In this document: in pieces, positions 1 to 8,965 of the stretch
Layout: the number at the start of each line of letters is the position of its first letter
How positions within the stretch are numbered: position 1 is the stretch's first letter
DNA from: Ferruginibacter sp.
GTDB lineage: Bacteria > Bacteroidota > Bacteroidia > Chitinophagales > Chitinophagaceae
Direction of reading: 5' to 3'
DNA: 64,000 bases
Assembly (NCBI GenBank): GCA_025963635.1
Contig: JAOQAK010000055.1
Coordinates: forward strand, 62,001-126,000
Translations under genes and position numbers: made by a program
Notes under the pieces: model-generated
What the model was told of the DNA's origin: nothing
Database searches by the model: none
Seen by the model: the letters and a program-made list of their open reading frames with translations, nothing else

Positions 1-948
1 ACCATTAATTATGCAGTGACGGATATACTCGACTTTGCTGTGGAAGACTGTGTAGGTAAAAAGCTGACCGCTTTTTTGAAAAACCCTGCAGACATGGAAG
101 ATTTCTTTACCAAAATAAGGATGGATGGGGAAATCGACAATTTTGAAATGGAATTTATTACTGCAACTGATGAGGTTAAAACCTGTCTGATATCTGCCTC
201 CATTGAAATTGACAGCAATAATGAACACTACCTGCAGGGCATCATACATGACATTACGGATTTAAAAAAGGCTGAAAAAGCAAGCCTCCAGGCGGAAAAA
301 CTGGCTGCTTCGGGCCGCTTTATCCGTACGCTTGCCCACGAGGTTAGAAATCCCTTAAGCAATATCAAGCTGGCTGTTGAAAACCTGCTGCAAAAAACAG
401 TTGATGAAGACGATCATTTCTACCTGGATATCATTCACCGCAACGGGCAGCGGATCAACGATCTTGTGACGGAGCTATTGCAAAGTTCAAGGCCGGCGGA
501 TATGAATTTCGAAGACATTTCGTTACATGGATTACTCAACCGGGTGATTGCCTCTGTGCAGGATAAAGTGGTGCTTCGTAATATAAAACTGATCACCCAT
601 TTTGATGACGATGACTGTACCATAAAAGCCGATGCCCCTAAACTGGATATGGCTATTCTGAACATCCTGGTAAATGCCATCGAAGCCGTTGCCGACCAAA
701 CAGGGCTTATTGAAGTGGCAACTATTTGCCAGGGCAAGCAGGCGCAGCTCCTGATAATTGACAATGGCTGCGGGATAAGTAAAGAAAATAAGGCCAAGCT
801 TTTTGAGCCCTATTTTACATCCAAGCGAAACGGTATCGGGCTGGGATTAGCCACCACATTAAATATACTGCAAAGTCATAATGCCCGCATTGATGTGCAG
901 TCGCAGGAGGAGAAAGGCACAGTGTTCACAATTTTATTTGGACAGTAA
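1..948 (+). CDS. PAS-domain sensor histidine kinase, 5'-truncated by window edge
   Basis: Cytoplasmic-type two-component kinase; the reading frame is open at base 1, so the true start lies outside the window and the GTG at 16 is only an internal codon. What remains has the end of a PAS sensing domain (about the first 85 residues), then a HisKA dimerisation helix with the H-box HEVRNPLS (phospho-accepting His codon at 337-339), then a HATPase_c domain with N-box NILVNAIEA, G1 box DNGCGI and G2 box GIGLGLA. Family knowledge: such kinases autophosphorylate on the H-box His and pass the phosphate to a response regulator. No receiver domain or regulator gene follows, so the partner is either upstream of the window or elsewhere. 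The next gene is 351 bp away and probably separate. Function of the sensed signal is unknown. Confidence 0.93.
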   Translation, partial: TINYAVTDILDFAVEDCVGKKLTAFLKNPADMEDFFTKIRMDGEIDNFEMEFITATDEVKTCLISASIEIDSNNEHYLQGIIHDITDLKKAEKASLQAEKLAASGRFIRTLAHEVRNPLSNIKLAVENLLQKTVDEDDHFYLDIIHRNGQRINDLVTELLQSSRPADMNFEDISLHGLLNRVIASVQDKVVLRNIKLITHFDDDDCTIKADAPKLDMAILNILVNAIEAVADQTGLIEVATICQGKQAQLLIIDNGCGISKENKAKLFEPYFTSKRNGIGLGLATTLNILQSHNARIDVQSQEEKGTVFTILFGQ

Positions 949-1299
949 AATTGCGATTGACCGCTTAAACAACATTTTGGCTTTTATAAATTATACAATA
1001 CTCATTTCCATATTTCAAAACACTTGTTGCATGCCGGGTTAGCGGTAGGTCATTTACAGCTGGTATGCACAGCCCGCCCTATGCCTAAGCAATTGGGCCG
1101 TTTTTGGACCCCGGCAAATTGGCACAATTTATATTACTGTGAGCGAAAAGGACTCAACGGCAGTCGCCAAAGAGCGGAATCAATGTAGTCAAAACTGACT
1201 GTTGATTACTTTGGCGAATTATTTTGTTACTGGTGAAAACTGTAATTTTACCCATCGAAATCAAAATATCTACCGGGTAAGAAAAACGGAGGCTCAAAA
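949..1299. other. Intergenic region with one long hairpin
   Basis: No credible gene. It separates the kinase from the LacI-type regulator. The only structure I see is the interrupted inverted repeat at 1164-1217, listed separately. Confidence 0.6.
1164..1217 (+). promoter_or_regulatory. Long interrupted inverted repeat upstream of LacI-type gene
   Basis: Outer arms TCGCCAAAG (1164-1172) and CTTTGGCGA (1209-1217) are perfect 9-bp complements. Inside them AATCAA (1178-1183) pairs with TTGATT (1202-1207), and AGTC (1187-1190) pairs with GACT (1197-1200) around a 6-nt loop. An AT-rich stretch with short T runs follows. It lies 215 bp after the kinase stop and 82 bp before the regulator start. 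It could be a terminator, a 5'-leader structure, or an operator for the LacI-type protein; the sequence does not decide. Confidence 0.45.
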
Positions 1300-2343
1300 A
1301 TGAAAATCGAATCAATTACAATAACCGACATTGCTAAAGCGTTAAATTTTTCCTCCTCCACCGTATCGAGGGCTCTGCGGGATAGTTACCAGATAAGTGA
1401 AGAAACAAAGCGAATCGTAAAAGAATATGCCCACAAGAACAATTATCACCCTAACCTGGTAGCCCAAAGCCTAAAGAGCAATAAGAGCAAAAGCATCGGC
1501 CTGCTGCTTTGCTCGGTTCCCAATAATTTTTTTGCGGAAGTGGTCAGTGGCATCGAGTCAATTGCATATAACAGGGGCTATCATATCATCATTACCCAAA
1601 GCCATGAGTCGCAGGAGCGTGAAGAGAGTAACCTCGAACATCTTAGCTGGCGGTCTGTAGACGGGTTGATCGTTTCCCTGGCGAGCGAAACAAAGGATAT
1701 GAGCACACTTCAGCACATACATGAGCAGGGTGTGCCCATTGTGTTCTTTGATAGGGTAAGCGATTGCTTTAACACACACCAGGTAGTAGCTGATAATATC
1801 GGCGGGGCGTACAATTTAACAAAACACCTTATTGAAAGCGGCTGCAGAAACATAGCGCAGGTAACCAGTTCGCAGTCGCTCTCCATCACCCGCGAGAGAA
1901 AAGAAGGCTATCTTAAAGCACTTGCTGAATACGATATCCCGGTAAATGAAGATTACATTAAATATTGTGAGCATGGCGGAATGATGATTGAAGAAATTGA
2001 ATCGGCGGTGCAGGAGTTGTTGGATATGGCTAACCCGCCCGATGCGCTGTTTACCGCCTCTGATCGTATCACCATCGGCTCTTTTGCATTGCTGCATCAA
2101 AAAAACATTCCTATACCGGATAAAATTGCCATAGCCGGGTTCTGCAATTTCAGTTCCCCTGAATTGTTTAATCCCTCTCTTACTACCATCAGGCAGCCTG
2201 CTTTTGAAATGGGGAAAACAGCAGCTGAACTATTGATCAAACTAATTGAAAGCAAAAAGCCGGAAACCAACTTTGAAAAAAGAATATTGCCGACAGAGCT
2301 GTTTGTACGGAAATCTTCTGTTAAGGTAGCGGCTGTGGTTTGA
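1300..2343 (+). CDS. LacI/GalR-family transcriptional regulator
   Basis: DNA-binding repressor/activator that normally responds to a sugar. The N-terminal LacI helix-turn-helix is at about residues 8-30 (ITDIAKALNFSSSTVSRAL), followed by the hinge region (YHPNLVAQSLKSNKSK) and a periplasmic-binding-protein-like effector domain (about 65-335) that starts with KSIGLLL. At 347 residues it has full family length. The ATG at 1300 is preceded by GGAGG about 8 bases upstream, a clear ribosome binding site for this genome. It is convergent with the sugar-porter gene 112 bp away, so an inferred role is control of sugar uptake. The effector cannot be told from sequence alone. Confidence 0.95.
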   Translation: MKIESITITDIAKALNFSSSTVSRALRDSYQISEETKRIVKEYAHKNNYHPNLVAQSLKSNKSKSIGLLLCSVPNNFFAEVVSGIESIAYNRGYHIIITQSHESQEREESNLEHLSWRSVDGLIVSLASETKDMSTLQHIHEQGVPIVFFDRVSDCFNTHQVVADNIGGAYNLTKHLIESGCRNIAQVTSSQSLSITRERKEGYLKALAEYDIPVNEDYIKYCEHGGMMIEEIESAVQELLDMANPPDALFTASDRITIGSFALLHQKNIPIPDKIAIAGFCNFSSPELFNPSLTTIRQPAFEMGKTAAELLIKLIESKKPETNFEKRILPTELFVRKSSVKVAAVV

Positions 2344-2455
2344 TTCGATAAAAAACCAATGGCACAAAGGATTCTTCGGTTCCATTGCGCTCCCTGTCTG
2401 AACCAGCAGCACAACGATGCTGAACATCGTACATGTACCGTTCCAAACAGCTTTC

Positions 2456-3859
2456 TTATTCTTTTATCAGCTTTTTTTCAAGCGCTTCTAAAGATACCCC
2501 TTTCGTTTCAGGCACTTTTGTCAAAACCCATAGAAGTTGCAATGCCATCATGAATGCAAAAAAACCGAAGATCGGCCATGGATTGTCTTTGAATATCCCG
2601 TGATCTTTATCAAGAAAAGCCGGCGTAATTAAGGTGATCAATGCAGCAAATACCCAATGCACACTTGCACCAAATGACTGCCCGGTTGCCCTCACTTTGT
2701 TGGGAAAAATTTCAGAAATAAATACCCAGATTACAGCTCCCTGGCCAACCGCATGTGAGGCGATGAACAGCAGGAGGAACGCCAATAAAAACTCCGCACC
2801 GGCGCCTGAATAAAAAGCCCAGGCTACCATGGAAAGGCTTATGATATACCCGATTGAACCAATGGTCAGTAAAGTTTTTCTGCCGGCCTTATCGATCAAA
2901 TACAAACCGACGAAAGTGAATAAAAGGTTGGTGCCCCCGATAGCAATGGAATTGAATAATGAGTCTTTAGCAGCGAGGCCAGCTCTTTCCAGTATTTCCG
3001 GTGCATAATATAAAATGAAATTGATGCCTGACCATTGGTTGAAAAATGCTACCATAAACGCCAGCCATAGCACGGTTTTATATTTTGAGCTAAAAAATGC
3101 TGAACTATTGCCAACCCTTGACTCATGTTCATTGCTCGCCATAATAGCAGCAATTTCTTCATCAGGATTTGGAACGCCCAGCCTCGTCATAACTGTTTTT
3201 GCGCCGGCCAAATCTTTTTTCATTGACAGTAGCCAACGCGGACTTTCCGGGATACCAAAAACCATTACTGTATAGATCACCGAAGGCAAGGCCATTACAC
3301 CCAGCATCCATCGCCAGTCGTTGGTACCACCCTGCCCCTGCAAAAAATAGTTGGATAAGAATGCAATCAATATCCCGAATACAATATTAAACTGGTACAT
3401 GGCCCCCAGGCGACCTCTTGTTTTTGGAGTAGAAATTTCAGAAATGTAAGTTGGCGCTGCAACCGATGAAACACCAATTCCAAGTCCGCCTATAAAACGG
3501 AAAAATGAAAACATATACGGCCCCTGCGCAAAAGCTGAACCCAGGGCGGAAATGCTAAACAATATACCGATCCACAGCAACACTTTTTTTCTTCCGTATT
3601 TCTGCGTGGGAATACCGCCGAAAACGGAACCAACAACAGTTCCCCATAACGCCATCGACATAATGAAGAAGCCATGAAACCAGGGTGAAGTGTGCCACAG
3701 TTCCTTGATGGGAAGATTTGCACCGGAGATAACAACAGTATCAAAACCGAAAATAAAGCCGGCAAGGGCCGCTATCAAAGAGATACCAAAAAGATTGGAT
3801 GAAGAGGAGTTGCCAAGATCGGTTGGTGCAGCAACTTTTGTATCAAATGGAACTTGCAT
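2456..3859 (-). CDS. Sugar porter family MFS transporter
   Basis: Inner-membrane sugar:proton symporter-like protein of 467 residues, the usual length for the XylE/AraE/GLUT branch of the major facilitator superfamily. Visible family signatures: GFDTVVISGA in the first helix, GRKKVLLW in the loop after helix 2, a PESPRWLL motif before the central loop, RGRLGAMYQ in the N-terminal half, DKAGRKTLL in the C-terminal half, and the PETKG motif near the C-terminus. Twelve hydrophobic segments are expected. The ATG at 3859 fits the family N-terminus. It is convergent with the LacI-type regulator, which is the likely controller. A TAGCTTTG sequence on the minus strand (3918-3911) matches the Bacteroidota -7 consensus TAnnTTTG, but I found no matching -33 element. 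The transported sugar is unknown. Confidence 0.95.
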   Translation of the reverse strand: MQVPFDTKVAAPTDLGNSSSSNLFGISLIAALAGFIFGFDTVVISGANLPIKELWHTSPWFHGFFIMSMALWGTVVGSVFGGIPTQKYGRKKVLLWIGILFSISALGSAFAQGPYMFSFFRFIGGLGIGVSSVAAPTYISEISTPKTRGRLGAMYQFNIVFGILIAFLSNYFLQGQGGTNDWRWMLGVMALPSVIYTVMVFGIPESPRWLLSMKKDLAGAKTVMTRLGVPNPDEEIAAIMASNEHESRVGNSSAFFSSKYKTVLWLAFMVAFFNQWSGINFILYYAPEILERAGLAAKDSLFNSIAIGGTNLLFTFVGLYLIDKAGRKTLLTIGSIGYIISLSMVAWAFYSGAGAEFLLAFLLLFIASHAVGQGAVIWVFISEIFPNKVRATGQSFGASVHWVFAALITLITPAFLDKDHGIFKDNPWPIFGFFAFMMALQLLWVLTKVPETKGVSLEALEKKLIKE

Positions 3860-4261
3860 GTTGGTGGTTTATTATGATAAGGAGATTAAATTGTAAACGA
3901 TATTCTTTTTCAAAGCTATTGGCTGCCCTATTCGTGCAGGTCTTTTCATGTAATGTGACTTTCACAATAAAAGCTTTTTTCCTGTGCATGCAACAGCTAC
4001 TCAGGTTGCTTGATAAAGATTGGAAAGATATTGGAAATATGCTCAATAAATACAATCACCTACAGATAAAATGTTTAAAAAAATAATCAGCACATCAAAA
4101 AAGATTGGCTGTAACTCTGCTTTCTGAAATAGCATTATGGGAACAAGGCAATATTTTAGGAATAATTTGCCCAGGTTGGAAAGAGTTTCTACATTCTGCG
4201 TCAATACTTATTTAAATTCCTTTGGAACAGGGATTGCATATTGAACCATAAAAAAGAGGTT
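3860..4261. other. Divergent intergenic region
   Basis: Separates the divergent transporter gene and the WGxxGxxG protein gene, so it should hold promoters for both. Apart from the minus-strand TAGCTTTG noted with the transporter I see no clear site. Short open frames here have no recognisable features. Confidence 0.5.
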
Positions 4262-4660
4262 ATGAAAAAGTTATCCTTCATTTTATTTGCATTCATTTTA
4301 TCCCTGGTATTCGATTACTCCTCAATAGCACAGAATCATCCTGATTCACCGGCAACAACGCCCAATGCCAGTACCGGGGCAGCGGGAAGTACGGGTGCCG
4401 GAACACAGGGCGCACAAACTGGAAATGCTAATGGCAATACGGCTGGAGTGAATGACACGGGCGGTGTAAATACCACGGGTGCAGGCAATACATCAGATGC
4501 AAATAAAGGCAAAGAAACTGTTCCGGGTGGCAGCAGTGATTATGCAAATCATCCTAACAATAATAACAATTCAGGGAACTGGGGTTTGCTCGGTTTATTA
4601 GGCTTATTCGGATTGATCGGTTATAGAATGAGAGCGGACTTAAGAAAACCCGAGGCGTAG
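4262..4660 (+). CDS. WGxxGxxG-tail exported low-complexity protein
   Basis: A 132-residue protein counted from the ATG at 4262, chosen because AAAGAGGT lies just upstream; an in-frame TTG at 4241 is less likely. It has a signal peptide (KKLSFILFAFILSLVF), then a Gly/Ala/Asn/Thr-rich middle without predicted fold, then the tail NWGLLGLLGLFGLIGYRMR. That tail (Trp-Gly, a glycine-spaced hydrophobic helix, then basic residues) fits the WGxxGxxG C-terminal pattern and resembles the three-part sorting tails of PEP-CTERM or LPXTG systems. The likely location is membrane or cell surface. No protease or sortase partner is recognisable nearby. The role is unknown. Confidence 0.75.
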   Translation: MKKLSFILFAFILSLVFDYSSIAQNHPDSPATTPNASTGAAGSTGAGTQGAQTGNANGNTAGVNDTGGVNTTGAGNTSDANKGKETVPGGSSDYANHPNNNNNSGNWGLLGLLGLFGLIGYRMRADLRKPEA

Positions 4661-4934
4661 GAATTTGGGTGATACCTGGCGGGGGATAAACTCGTGAACT
4701 TTATTTTTATCTCACATAGCTAAGTACTTAATCCCGGGTTTCTAACATAATTATGGACTGTTCACGAGCAGTCTTCCAACCTTAGTACACGACAGTGTGC
4801 CGAATGCAAAAGATCGTAAGATCAACTGTGTTCTCCGTCACCAGGCAGCCAGTCACCCTCTGCCTACAGGTCAATATACAGGCTGATTCCCATTTCTATA
4901 GGGTGAAGACTGAAATAAGGTAGTGTTGACTTTT

Positions 4935-5249
4935 TTATTTTGTTGAATCCTTTGTGACGGTTCCGGCGCCACGCTTTGCCTGGTTCGAATTAGAACTGTC
5001 TTTGCCACGTGAAGTGCCGCCTGTGCTTGCTCCATTTGCTGATACTGTGACAGAGGAATCATGGTTTGCAGATGCGCTGGGACCCGGTCCCTTGTTCGGC
5101 GTTTCGATCGTATCGTTCGTTGTAGACCCGTTAGCGCTCGTGCTATTTACACCAGCTGCGTTTGAACCAGTGCTGCTATTGGTGTCAGATGAATTACTAC
5201 AGGAGGCGAGCGTTAAAACGATTAAAGATGCAATAATTGTTTGCTTCAT
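4935..5249 (-). CDS. Small Ser/Thr/Asn-rich lipoprotein
   Basis: A 104-residue protein with a lipoprotein signal: a short basic start (MKQ), a hydrophobic stretch, and the lipobox LASC with the lipidated Cys at residue 17. The mature part is low complexity, rich in Ser, Thr, Asn and Gly, without a recognisable domain. In Bacteroidota such proteins sit in the outer or inner membrane through the lipid anchor. Its composition resembles the nearby WGxxGxxG protein, which lies convergent to it, but I cannot align the two convincingly. Function unknown. Confidence 0.7.
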   Translation of the reverse strand: MKQTIIASLIVLTLASCSNSSDTNSSTGSNAAGVNSTSANGSTTNDTIETPNKGPGPSASANHDSSVTVSANGASTGGTSRGKDSSNSNQAKRGAGTVTKDSTK

Positions 5250-5465
5250 AGACTAAATTGTTTATTGCACTACTGCGAAATATTTGCCAACTGTTAGCTC
5301 AATATTTTTACACTGATAGATCCTAAAACAAAGGTCAAACAGGAAACGAATGTCCCATTTTTAGAGATCATGCAATTTGTTGTTGATTGCATTCCACAAG
5401 TGGTGAGTTTATCGAAGGTTTTTTTATCCCTATTTTATCTATCCAGGAGACGGTCACCCTCGCAT

Positions 5466-5499
5466 AATACCAGCACACAGTTAATTCTACTGTGGTATT
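5466..5499 (-). terminator. Hairpin at the end of the DUF1003 gene
   Basis: CACAGT (5476-5481) pairs with ACTGTG (5489-5494), and AATAC (5466-5470) pairs with GTATT (5495-5499), leaving a 5-nt bulge on one side. It touches the stop codon of the minus-strand gene. There is no T-run after it, so it is only a possible terminator or RNA-stabilising hairpin. Confidence 0.3.
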
Positions 5500-6046
5500 A
5501 AACAATCCCACCTCTTTCAATTTCAGATTTATGCTTTTCCATCGTATCAAGCACTTTCTCCGGCTGAACGTCTTTCGATAGTTCCTCCAATTCAGGGTGA
5601 TATGCTTCACGAATATCCATCTTCTTTGCCATTTCCTTTACCAGGTTGAGTAACTGGGTAACCTCATGCTCAGTAAGCAGGCTCACCTGTAAATCCAGGT
5701 CCGCACGCTTATCGGCCTGCGCATTCATCCGGTTCTGACTGATTAGTACAATGGTTGATAAAAAAATTGCTTCAACCGACGCAAACATGGCCAGGGTAAC
5801 AAAGGATGGATCAAATGGCCTCAACCCAATCCACCCAAGATTCCATATGATCCACAACCCAAAAAGGACCAGGTGAATATATACAAAGGGCATACTGCCA
5901 GTGAACCGGGCAATACTATCAGCTACCTTGTTTTCTAAAGATTTCCTTTGTTCTTCCTGCTCATGCCTTTTCAACAGGGCGGTAATATTTCGGTCTACAA
6001 TATGTGCCATCTGTTCCATATTCCCGGGGGCTTCTGAATTATTCAT
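5498..6046 (-). CDS. DUF1003 domain membrane protein
   Basis: A 182-residue inner-membrane protein matching the DUF1003 family: a charged N-terminus (NITALLKRHEQEEQ), two transmembrane helices (about residues 52-70, FVYIHLVLFGLWIIWNLG, and 84-105, including MFASVEAIFLSTIVLISQN), then a long charged cytoplasmic tail (NRMNAQADKRADLDLQ onward). The FxxxHLxxFxxWIxxN and EAIFLSxxxLxxQNR patterns are typical of this family. Its biochemical role is not established. The ATG at 6046 begins a normal family N-terminus. It stands alone on the minus strand, divergent from the sugar-nucleotide cluster. Confidence 0.88.
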   Translation of the reverse strand: MNNSEAPGNMEQMAHIVDRNITALLKRHEQEEQRKSLENKVADSIARFTGSMPFVYIHLVLFGLWIIWNLGWIGLRPFDPSFVTLAMFASVEAIFLSTIVLISQNRMNAQADKRADLDLQVSLLTEHEVTQLLNLVKEMAKKMDIREAYHPELEELSKDVQPEKVLDTMEKHKSEIERGGIV

Positions 6047-6550
6047 AGCTGCTGTTTAAATGTACAATCTGCCATATAGCATTATAGTATATAACAAAAA
6101 ACAAACCCTGATTAACCGATTATTCAAAAGCTTTCCACAATGCAACATGGAATAAAACAAAACTCATGAGCAAGCCATAGGGTGATTTGAATTCAAACTG
6201 CCGGCGTTATATACTCTCGTAAACATTTTCGCTAACAAATATGGAAATATTTCCACATAAGTATTTTAAAATCCCCTTTTGAAGTGACCGCAGTGTTGGT
6301 GACTAGCATGGCAACATTATTGCAAGAATTACTAATATCATGATTTGTTGGTAACCCAATAATTAAGAATGAATTACACTAGACTTGAAGTTCATATCGG
6401 GTTACATGGTTGGGTGATACGAACGAAAAACCCAGGTGGCCACACGTAACTTTTAACCAATGTAAGTCGATACCCTGATATATTATCTTATTTATAAATA
6501 TAGGTAAACATCTGTACTGAATTTTCGAGGAGAGTTCAGGTGGTAATATC
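6047..6550. other. Divergent AT-rich intergenic region
   Basis: About 500 bp between DUF1003 and the first epimerase gene. It must hold the promoter of the plus-strand sugar cluster. I could not identify a convincing TAnnTTTG element, operator or RNA structure. Confidence 0.5.
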
Positions 6551-6619
6551 ATGTCGGTGATTACCTGCAACACGATCTTAAAGGGGCGAAAAAAATTATT
6601 AATTGTAAACACTCCATTG

Positions 6620-7738
6620 ATGAACAAAAATGTATTAATAACCGGTGGCGCTGGCTTCATCGGATCGCATTTGGCGGATGAGCTTTTAGAAAACGGGTAT
6701 AATGTAAGAGTGCTCGACAATATGAGTGAACAGGTGCACGGAAAACAATGTAAAAGACCTCAATATCTCAACAGCGCCATAGAGTTGATCAAAGGCGATG
6801 TTCGTGATCCCAAAAAAGTTCAGGAAGTCCTAAAAGGAATGGATGCAGTATACCACTATGCAGCCATGGTGGGCGTAGGACAAAGTATGTACGAAATCAA
6901 AGAATACACTGAGGTAAATAATTTAGGTACCGCTGTTCTATTGGAAGCTCTTAGCAAAAACCCGGTTGAAAAACTGGTGGTAGCATCCAGTATGAGCATC
7001 TATGGAGAAGGACTTTATAGAGACAATAATAATACTATTAAAGCAGGTGTGGAAAGAAGCTTGCGACAACTCAAGGCAGGGGATTGGGAAATGCATGATG
7101 AAGCTGGCAATATTCTAAACCCCTATCCTACTCCTGAAACAAAAACGCCGTCGCTGTCTTCTGTGTATGCACTATCCAAATACGACCAGGAAAGATTGTG
7201 CCTGATGATTGGCAAGGCGTACAATATTCCGACTGTTGCACTGCGCTTTTTCAATGTATATGGCACACGGCAATCACTCTCAAATCCATATACCGGCGTG
7301 TTGGCAATTTTTGCTTCCCGCTTACTGAATGACAATCCTGTTTTAATATTTGAAGATGGTAACCAGAAGAGAGATTTCGTGAGTGTGCTCGATATAGCCC
7401 GGGCGTCTCGCCTCGCGATGGAATCACCGGGTGCAAACAATGAAGTGTTTAATATTGGCAGTGGAAATGCCTATACTATCAATGAGATTGCAGGAAAATT
7501 ATCAGAAATACTTAACAAAGAAGATATCATTCCCGAGATATGTGGAAAGTACCGGGTGGGTGATATCCGCCATTGCTTTTCAGACATCTCAAAAGCAAAA
7601 CAAATACTCGGATATGAGCCCGAGGTGTCTCTTGAGCAGGGCTTAATTGAACTGGCCGAATGGCTCGAAGGCCAGACAGCGGATGATAAAGTAACGATGG
7701 CCAGGCACGAATTGGCAGTAAGAGGACTTACCGTTTAA
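6620..7738 (+). CDS. NAD-dependent nucleotide-sugar epimerase/dehydratase
   Basis: Extended short-chain dehydrogenase (SDR) acting on a nucleotide sugar in the cytoplasm, 372 residues from the ATG at 6620. This start is preferred because the Rossmann motif TGGAGFIGSH then begins at residue 8 as in the family; an in-frame ATG at 6551 would add 23 unrelated residues. Active-site features are the Ser-containing strand SSMSIYGEG and the YALSK form of the YxxxK motif, followed by RFFNVYGTRQSLSNPY, a substrate-loop pattern of UDP-glucose 4-epimerase-like enzymes. The exact sugar is not certain. It heads a same-strand run with another epimerase 25 bp downstream, which points to precursor supply for the glycosyltransferases further on. 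Confidence 0.92.
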   Translation: MNKNVLITGGAGFIGSHLADELLENGYNVRVLDNMSEQVHGKQCKRPQYLNSAIELIKGDVRDPKKVQEVLKGMDAVYHYAAMVGVGQSMYEIKEYTEVNNLGTAVLLEALSKNPVEKLVVASSMSIYGEGLYRDNNNTIKAGVERSLRQLKAGDWEMHDEAGNILNPYPTPETKTPSLSSVYALSKYDQERLCLMIGKAYNIPTVALRFFNVYGTRQSLSNPYTGVLAIFASRLLNDNPVLIFEDGNQKRDFVSVLDIARASRLAMESPGANNEVFNIGSGNAYTINEIAGKLSEILNKEDIIPEICGKYRVGDIRHCFSDISKAKQILGYEPEVSLEQGLIELAEWLEGQTADDKVTMARHELAVRGLTV

Positions 7739-7762
7739 AAAACTTTAAATCGTTTATAAATT

Positions 7763-8857
7763 ATGGTAGTAAAATCTGCAGATCAAAAAGAAGAAAATAT
7801 TTTAATAACAGGCGGTGTTGGTTTTATTGGAGTAAACCTTGCCGACCGGTTATTAACGGAAGGCAAAAAGGTGATTGTATTTGATAATCTTTCAAGGGCG
7901 GGAGTTGAAAAGAATTTAACGTGGCTGAAAGAAAGGCATGGCCACAACCTGCAAGTTATGATCGCAGATATAAGGGATAAAGCTGCTGTTGCCACTGCCG
8001 TTGAAAATGCAGGACGAATATTTCATTTCGCTGCACAGGTAGCAGTTACATCGAGCCTCACAGACCCTTTTTACGATTTTGAAGTAAATGCCCAGGGAAC
8101 GCTTAACCTCCTGGAAGCGATCAGGCAATCTGCACATCAGCCACCGGTAATTTTTGCCTCAACCAATAAAGTATACGGCGACCTGGATGATCTTGGTATC
8201 GTAATGAATGGTACACGGTATCATCCCGAGAACACTATCTTTCGTCAGCAAGGGATCAGTGAAAAACGCAACCTCGATTTTCATAGTCCTTATGGATGTA
8301 CCAAAGGAGTAGCCGATCAGTATATGTTGGATTACGCACGAACCTTTGGTTTAAAGACGGTAGTATTTCGGATGAGTTGCATTTATGGCCTGCACCAGTT
8401 TGGAAATGAAGACCAGGGATGGGTGGCGCATTTCCTGATACAGGCTATAAAAAACAACACCATCACTTTGTATGGAGATGGCAAACAGGTACGCGATATT
8501 TTATACATTGAAGACCTCGTAAATGCTTACCTGCTGGCGATGGAAAATGTGCAGGATCTGTCGGGAAATGCATTCAATATGGGTGGTGGTATCGGCAATA
8601 CCATCAGCCTACTGGAATTATGTGAGATGATCAGCAAAATTTCCGGAAAGAAACCCACGGTAAAGTTTGAAGACTGGCGGCCAAGTGATCAAAAATATTA
8701 TGTTTCTGATTTTGGAAAATTCAATGCGGCCACCGGATGGGCCCCGCAGGTAGCAACCATTGAAGGAATAGAAAGATTATACAACTGGCTCCGCGAAAAC
8801 CAATCCGGCCGAACTATAAAGCCTGTAAAAAAACAAAACGCAATCAATGCCGCCTGA
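7763..8857 (+). CDS. CDP-paratose/tyvelose 2-epimerase-like sugar epimerase
   Basis: Extended SDR of 364 residues. Motifs: ITGGVGFIGVN (NAD binding), STNKVYGD (the active-site strand), SPYGCTKGVADQY (Tyr and Lys of YxxxK), and SCIYGLHQFGNEDQGWVAHF, which is characteristic of the CDP-paratose 2-epimerase (RfbE/TylE-like) branch. Family chemistry is C2 epimerisation through a keto intermediate using bound NAD. The real nucleotide (CDP, UDP or GDP) and sugar cannot be read from sequence, and no CDP-glucose dehydratase gene is visible nearby, so the paratose name is only a relationship. It lies 25 bp after the first epimerase in the probable operon. Confidence 0.9.
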   Translation: MVVKSADQKEENILITGGVGFIGVNLADRLLTEGKKVIVFDNLSRAGVEKNLTWLKERHGHNLQVMIADIRDKAAVATAVENAGRIFHFAAQVAVTSSLTDPFYDFEVNAQGTLNLLEAIRQSAHQPPVIFASTNKVYGDLDDLGIVMNGTRYHPENTIFRQQGISEKRNLDFHSPYGCTKGVADQYMLDYARTFGLKTVVFRMSCIYGLHQFGNEDQGWVAHFLIQAIKNNTITLYGDGKQVRDILYIEDLVNAYLLAMENVQDLSGNAFNMGGGIGNTISLLELCEMISKISGKKPTVKFEDWRPSDQKYYVSDFGKFNAATGWAPQVATIEGIERLYNWLRENQSGRTIKPVKKQNAINAA

Positions 8858-8965
8858 ACAATCAATTATCCAATATGCAAGCCAATCACATGATTACGCA
8901 TGACACGGCCATTCATTAAACCAATGGTTGGTTGATATTTATTTCGTTAAACCCACAATAAGTTG

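Noticed and set aside
3911-3918. Promoter for the sugar porter (TAGCTTTG on the minus strand)
   Set aside because: Matches the -7 consensus but has no -33 partner at usual spacing; noted in the gene entry only.
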